A stretch of DNA of 9,154 bases from DHVE2 group archaeon (lineage in GTDB: Archaea; Thermoplasmatota; Thermoplasmata; Thermoplasmatales; Aciduliprofundaceae), in the NCBI GenBank assembly GCA_026986135.1, contig JALSPD010000126.1, positions 1-9,154 of the forward strand, read 5' to 3'. Shown here piece after piece: positions 5,417-9,154 of this stretch (its first letter is position 1; the number at the start of each line of letters is the position of its first letter). A program made the position numbers and the translations under genes. The notes under the pieces were generated by a model, which saw only the letters and a list, made by a program, of their open reading frames with translations, had not been told where the DNA came from and did not search any database.

Positions 5417-6688
5417 TTACTTGGATAAACTTCTTTTCACCTCTTCGTTAACCCTCTTTACGAATTCAAATTCACTGCCCCGAGGCACTGTTGCTCCTGC
5501 GGCCATACGATGTCCTCCACCAGAACCACCGAGTTCCGATGAAACCTTTCTCATTATAGAGCCAATATCAATAAGATCCATCATGCTCCTGTGCACCCTG
5601 GCAGAGACACTAACCCTTTCCCCTGCATGCAAAGCTAGGGTCACCTTTTTTGGATCCAGGAGATATATTGTTGATATTGTGGCAACAGTACTTGCAAGAT
5701 AAGAACTTCGGGTATAGAAATACTGTACATGGCTTAAAGATTCCACCCTTTCCAAAACATTGTAAAGTTCATCAATAACCTGGGCCCTATAATCCCTTCT
5801 CAGAACCTCCATCCTTTCAAAACTCTCCTGCTCCCCAAGCACATATGCAAGCGCAACGCTTTGATTATCTGTCCTGCAGGCAGAATCAATAAGCTCTGTT
5901 AGATATCTGATGCTTCCATTTAAATTGAAATCAAGGTCAACTATCAGTTTCCCTGCATCGGGTATCTTGCTATTTTTTATCAGATTTAGGGAGAGATATG
6001 ACCCAAGCCTGATCTTCTCTGCTTCACTTAAAGATTCAACGGTGGCCGTGGGAGATATTCCTATCCTCTTCAACGCCTTCTCAATATTATCCATTCTTCC
6101 GGAGAGCCCCGGGTAGAATGGCTCCACAGAGTAGAAAATGGCATCAGCAACATCTCCGAAGAGGGGAATCTCATATTCAATCGCCACATCAAGCATATCA
6201 ACAATACGCCTGTTCAAACCAACAGGCCCCTTGCCAGGAAGATACTGCTTGTCACCGAGAATCCCCGCAAGAAAGCATCGGGCGTATTTCCTGTCACTCG
6301 CAAGCATATAGGCCATGGTTGTTGCAGTGGCCTCTATTGATCCATCATATCCGAAAAGATGAGGATTTATATGAATCACATCCTCACTATCACCCTGGGG
6401 CTTGTGATGATCCAAGATAAGAACATTTCCACGAAGATCATTTACCAGGGATGAGCCAAGATCCGTCAGGATTATGCTGGATTCATCTTTTGCAATTTCA
6501 AGTATGACCTCGCGATCGGCATTCCTTAAAAAACTTATATGAAATCTCTTGCCCATCTCAAGAAGCTTTGCAGCAATTATCCCCGCTGAACACACACCAT
6601 CCACATCATAATGGGTTAAAATACGAAAAAAATCGCCATTTTCAAGGAATTTCCTGCCCCTCTCTAGACGTGCTTCTAAAGATACCAT
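5417..6688 (-). CDS. DHH-family phosphoesterase, archaeal RecJ/GAN (Cdc45-like)
   Basis: 423 residues from ATG 6688; a GTG one codon earlier (6691) is also possible. The DHH domain motifs are intact: HYDVDG (His26, Asp28, Asp30), TDLGSS (Asp76), LDHHKPQ (Asp93-His94-His95) and GILGDKQYL (Asp146). The C-terminal DHHA1 nucleic-acid-binding motif is GGSGGGHRMAAGAT (387-400). All metal ligands are present, so it should be an active single-strand-specific exonuclease rather than a dead Cdc45-type relative. Archaeal RecJ/GAN proteins associate with GINS and MCM at the replication fork or serve in repair or RNA trimming. The gene follows uS15, a linkage seen in many archaea, with its ATG overlapping the uS15 stop by one base (TGATG); translational coupling is likely. 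Confidence 0.92.
   Translation of the reverse strand: MVSLEARLERGRKFLENGDFFRILTHYDVDGVCSAGIIAAKLLEMGKRFHISFLRNADREVILEIAKDESSIILTDLGSSLVNDLRGNVLILDHHKPQGDSEDVIHINPHLFGYDGSIEATATTMAYMLASDRKYARCFLAGILGDKQYLPGKGPVGLNRRIVDMLDVAIEYEIPLFGDVADAIFYSVEPFYPGLSGRMDNIEKALKRIGISPTATVESLSEAEKIRLGSYLSLNLIKNSKIPDAGKLIVDLDFNLNGSIRYLTELIDSACRTDNQSVALAYVLGEQESFERMEVLRRDYRAQVIDELYNVLERVESLSHVQYFYTRSSYLASTVATISTIYLLDPKKVTLALHAGERVSVSARVHRSMMDLIDIGSIMRKVSSELGGSGGGHRMAAGATVPRGSEFEFVKRVNEEVKRSLSK
5424..5430 (-). promoter_or_regulatory. Possible internal TATA-like box for the CoA-synthesis gene
   Basis: GTTTATC on the minus strand, centred about 26 bases before the ATG at 5401 and lying in the last codons of the DHH gene. 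With no Shine-Dalgarno site before that ATG, an internal leaderless promoter is plausible. It could be chance in coding DNA. Confidence 0.28.
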
Positions 6689-7143
6689 CACCTCACCAGG
6701 AGTTCGGCTTCACGAATACTGTACTTCCAGTCCTGCGGCAGTTTTCCAACGCGCTTGTAGTACTTTATCAAACGCCTTATTTTTGATTCCACCAGCTGAA
6801 GACCACGCTTATTACCGAGATCCTTTGGATGGTTCTTGAGGTGGTTGTTTATCCTTACAGCCTTCCTCATAAGAGCCATGAGATCCTCGGGAATCTGTGC
6901 CTGAAGACCATTTTCTGAGAGTATATCCCCTATACTCTTCCCGGTCATGAGCTTTACACTGGGTACACCATACTGATCCCTGAGAATGGTCCCAATCATG
7001 GCCTGGGTGTATCCCTCCTTAGCAAGCTCAATAACTTTTGTGATTATTTCCTCCTCGCTAAGGGGCACCCATTCAGGCTTATCGGTCCTGAATGGACGAT
7101 TGGATCCTGATTTTCCTCTCCGTCTAGCATGAATCCTTCCCAT
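6688..7143 (-). CDS. rps15: 30S ribosomal protein uS15
   Basis: 151 residues: the long archaeal/eukaryotic form (bacterial S15 is about 89). It has the basic N-terminus MGRIHARRRGKSGSNRP, an N-terminal helical extension (about 29-80) and the core S15 domain with NHPKDLGNKRGLQLVESKI (104-122), the counterpart of the bacterial HxxDxxSRRGL rRNA-binding block. It binds the central domain of 16S rRNA in small-subunit assembly. First gene of the operon leading to the DHH phosphoesterase and CoA-synthesis genes. A Shine-Dalgarno-like AGGTGA lies six bases before the ATG, and a TATA-like box lies at 7176-7184. Confidence 0.97.
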   Translation of the reverse strand: MGRIHARRRGKSGSNRPFRTDKPEWVPLSEEEIITKVIELAKEGYTQAMIGTILRDQYGVPSVKLMTGKSIGDILSENGLQAQIPEDLMALMRKAVRINNHLKNHPKDLGNKRGLQLVESKIRRLIKYYKRVGKLPQDWKYSIREAELLVR

Positions 7144-7149
7144 GCAGCT

Positions 7150-7155
7150 TCACCT
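7150..7155 (-). promoter_or_regulatory. Shine-Dalgarno site for uS15
   Basis: AGGTGA on the minus strand, six bases before ATG 7143, supports this start. Confidence 0.55.
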
Positions 7156-7175
7156 ACGCCGTTTAATGGCATCAA

Positions 7176-7184
7176 ATACTTAAA
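7176..7184 (-). promoter_or_regulatory. TATA-like box for the uS15 operon
   Basis: TTTAAGTAT on the minus strand predicts a transcript start near 7155, at the edge of the Shine-Dalgarno sequence, so the leader would be about 12 bases. It is the only good box in the 155-base gap on this strand. Confidence 0.5.
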
Positions 7185-7268
7185 TCTTATCTTCGGATCC
7201 CTGTTTTCATGGTTGAGTCGGAGAAAATCAGGTATATAGAACGTTAGTCCAAACCAAGAATAAAAATG

Positions 7269-7277
7269 CTTAAATAT
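7269..7277 (+). promoter_or_regulatory. TATA-like box for the secreted phosphoesterase gene
   Basis: CTTAAATAT is centred about 26 bases before ATG 7299, a close match to archaeal box A and to leaderless spacing. There is no Shine-Dalgarno site. A second candidate, TATATA near 7233-7238, is too far from the start for a leaderless transcript. Confidence 0.55.
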
Positions 7278-7298
7278 CAAAAAACCCATGGTTTACCC

Positions 7299-9154
7299 AT
7301 GCGATTGCTGGTAATTATTGCTGCTGTTCTTGTAGTGCTATCTGCAGGGGCCGCTGTGCTCAATGTGCACCAAAGAACACATAGTGCCGTTTCAAATGAG
7401 TCAAAGGGTCTTTTCTACTGGAGTGGCGTGGTGTCGGTGCATATCAAGTATGTGAAGGTTGACCCATCCCTAGATACCTTGGGAGATCCAGATGTGTACT
7501 TTGTTGTCTTCATAAACGACCAGAAATTCGTAAGTCCTGAAACATCGGACGATGAATTCCTGGTGAACTGGTGGGCGAATGCCACCCTCACGACCAGGGA
7601 CGATGTGGTCTGGATAGAAATATCCGCATGGGATGATGATTCAGGTCTTTACGGGAGAGACGATCTAATTGATCTTGATCCCGGCTATGGGTTCAGTTTG
7701 GATCTTATTTACAATCTACGCACCCATTCCTGGGGGGGAGATGTTACGGGCAATAATGCAAGTGGAAACAGGGAATGCGACTGGGGAAAAATATGGTTTG
7801 AGATTACAAGCACACCTGACCTTGAAGATTCCGGTGATAGAAGCGTGTCCCTGCCCTACGAGGGTTACGGGCGCCTTGATTCCTCCAAAGTGGTGATAGG
7901 AGGATCAACGAAGGCGCAGTTTTACGATGGTTCAGATACCTACAAATTCTACCTCTACAACGGTGATTCTGTGGACATCTATATGCAGCCAAGTCCTCTG
8001 GGTGATTACGCCATATACCTATATGATCCGGATAACTTCCTGGTGGCGTCTTCCAACAACGCGGGATATGGTGGAATGGAAGAGATACATGTAACGGTGA
8101 ACACACCTGGAGAATACAAACTCATTGTTGCCACAGTGAAAGGGTATGGAGAGTATTATCTAAACATTAACAATCCGCTTCATAGAGTTGTAAATGCCCA
8201 GAGTGTAAATGTAGATGAAAAAGGAGCATACATCCTGAGCAAAGACTGGTCCAACATAAATGTAAGGGTAATGGATTATCACATTACACTTACCCTTAGC
8301 AATCCAACGGGAACATCCGGGTATGTAAGAATAAACTTTGTTAACCTTGATCCTGATTATCTTGTCTCCAATTTTGAAAGCAATGCCCATCGCGGAAATT
8401 ATTCTCTTTCCATACTTGTTCCCCTAAATGCATCTGAGACAAAGAACGTTAAACTTGATCCTTGGTACGATCCTCAGGGGAACTTCTGGGTATTTGCAAT
8501 GGGAGATAACAGGCCTGGTAGCGGAGTGTATGATCATCCCTACCTGCAGGGCCCGGAATTTACTCTCTTTACATACTACTACACGCATGTTATTAAGACA
8601 CCTGTTGGATTTGACAATGGAGATCTTGTTGCTGGATTCGGTGGAGCCCTTGTGACCGAATGGGGAAATACATCTGTGGATGCCCTTGACTATGTATACG
8701 ACATGCAGTATAACAGGTTTTACATGCATACAGGACTATACGATGTGTTCTTCTTCACTACCATAGGTAACCACGATGTTTCAAGACATCCATATAAGGA
8801 ATGTTCAAGCACTCTGGTTCCATCTTTCCCCTACGAAGGAGAGCATGTGTATGAAGAGTATCTTGGAAAACTGTACTATTCGGTGAACTTCTCAAACACT
8901 CACATAGTGTTCCCGGACACATACCAGGAAGGATACTGGCACCATGATAACTGGACCTATGGAGAGGGTGAGATTCCTTGGTGGTATGCAAGAAACCCAG
9001 GTGCAAACAATTCAACAGCCCATTATGGGGGATATATTTATGCTAAGCAACTACAGTGGCTTCAGAGTGATCTTGCAGCATCGCAGAATTATGAGAATCG
9101 GATTGTGGTCATGCACATCCCAATTATAGTTCCTCCAGGAAGGGACGATAATTT
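7299..9154 (+). CDS. Secreted multidomain calcineurin-like phosphoesterase, 3'-partial
   Basis: Open for 618 codons with no stop, running off the right edge. Residues 1-24 (MRLLVIIAAVLVVLSAGAAV...) form a signal peptide or anchor, so the protein is exported. About 42-168 is a beta-rich domain with acidic loops, GDPDVY (62-67) and WDDDSG...RDDLIDLDP (111-128), resembling a Ca2+-binding C2 domain (inference). About 200-290 resembles a PPC (pre-peptidase C-terminal) beta-sandwich: DTYKFYLYNGDSVDIYM through GEYKLIVATVKGYGEYYLNI. From about 396 comes a metallophosphoesterase: MGDNRPGS (Asp403), NGDL (Asp442), TIGNHD (Asn491, His492), QLQWLQSDL and VVMHIPI (His606). The last GHxH motif lies beyond the edge. 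Motif I is Asp-x-Arg rather than Asp-x-His. The start follows from the TATA-like box 26 bases upstream and the signal peptide. It diverges from uS15. Substrate unknown; extracellular phosphate or nucleotide scavenging is possible. Confidence 0.9.
   Translation, partial: MRLLVIIAAVLVVLSAGAAVLNVHQRTHSAVSNESKGLFYWSGVVSVHIKYVKVDPSLDTLGDPDVYFVVFINDQKFVSPETSDDEFLVNWWANATLTTRDDVVWIEISAWDDDSGLYGRDDLIDLDPGYGFSLDLIYNLRTHSWGGDVTGNNASGNRECDWGKIWFEITSTPDLEDSGDRSVSLPYEGYGRLDSSKVVIGGSTKAQFYDGSDTYKFYLYNGDSVDIYMQPSPLGDYAIYLYDPDNFLVASSNNAGYGGMEEIHVTVNTPGEYKLIVATVKGYGEYYLNINNPLHRVVNAQSVNVDEKGAYILSKDWSNINVRVMDYHITLTLSNPTGTSGYVRINFVNLDPDYLVSNFESNAHRGNYSLSILVPLNASETKNVKLDPWYDPQGNFWVFAMGDNRPGSGVYDHPYLQGPEFTLFTYYYTHVIKTPVGFDNGDLVAGFGGALVTEWGNTSVDALDYVYDMQYNRFYMHTGLYDVFFFTTIGNHDVSRHPYKECSSTLVPSFPYEGEHVYEEYLGKLYYSVNFSNTHIVFPDTYQEGYWHHDNWTYGEGEIPWWYARNPGANNSTAHYGGYIYAKQLQWLQSDLAASQNYENRIVVMHIPIIVPPGRDDN

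Noticed and set aside
7144..7298. Possible small RNA or tRNA in the divergent gap
   Set aside because: No cloverleaf, box C/D or other stable fold was seen; the gap is accounted for by two promoters.
7288..7314. Tiny upstream frame (9 codons with stop) overlapping the start at 7299
   Set aside because: Its ATG arises from a short direct repeat ACCCATG (7284-7290, 7295-7301). If transcription starts near 7299 it would not be in the mRNA.
7804..8106. Minus-strand open frame in the right-hand region (others at 8160-9015)
   Set aside because: One uninterrupted plus-strand frame from 7299 with signal peptide and recognisable domains explains the whole region.

Overview
The window looks archaeal, most likely euryarchaeal and thermophilic. 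It carries a 151-residue ribosomal protein uS15 of the archaeal/eukaryotic type and an archaea-specific phosphopantothenate synthetase of CoA synthesis. Several genes have a TATA-like box about 25 bases before the start codon and no Shine-Dalgarno site, which is typical of leaderless archaeal transcripts. AGA/AGG and ATA codons are common. A Thermoplasmata-related lineage such as Aciduliprofundum/DHVE2 is a guess, not something shown here.

Layout. (1) 1-841: the 3' part of a beta subunit of a Na+-translocating decarboxylase (OadB/GcdB/MmdB family), ending at a T-run. (2) 869-1956: a compact locus with a promoter whose TATA box lies inside a 28-bp inverted repeat, two overlapping genes for small membrane proteins that resemble each other, and a convergent gene for a NikR-type metal-responsive repressor. 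(3) 1957-2032: a divergent promoter region with a second, weaker inverted repeat, leading to a calcineurin-like phosphoesterase (2033-2656). It is followed by a long coiled-coil protein with a C-terminal zinc ribbon (2710-3492). (4) 3535-4686: a leaderless major-facilitator transporter that overlaps, tail to tail, the last gene of the next operon. (5) 7143 down to 4640, minus strand: the operon uS15 - DHH phosphoesterase (archaeal RecJ/Cdc45-like) - phosphopantothenate synthetase. (6) 7299-9154: a secreted protein, running off the right edge, with a signal peptide, a C2-like acidic beta-domain, a PPC-type domain and a calcineurin-like phosphoesterase domain.

How they work together. The most interesting unit is region 2. 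NikR proteins are nickel-responsive ribbon-helix-helix repressors that bind inverted repeats, and the E. coli nik operator spans 28 bp as 6-N16-6. Here a 6-N16-6, 28-bp inverted repeat covers the TATA box of an operon of two unrecognised membrane proteins with histidine and acidic residues in or next to their membrane segments, and the NikR-like gene lies directly beside it. I infer a candidate metal (Ni or Co) uptake, efflux or sensing system. The operon in region 5 joins translation, DNA replication/repair and CoA synthesis and is probably housekeeping.

No tRNA, rRNA, CRISPR array, insertion sequence or long repeat was seen. The longest stretch without a gene is 7144-7298 (155 bases), which holds two divergent promoters.
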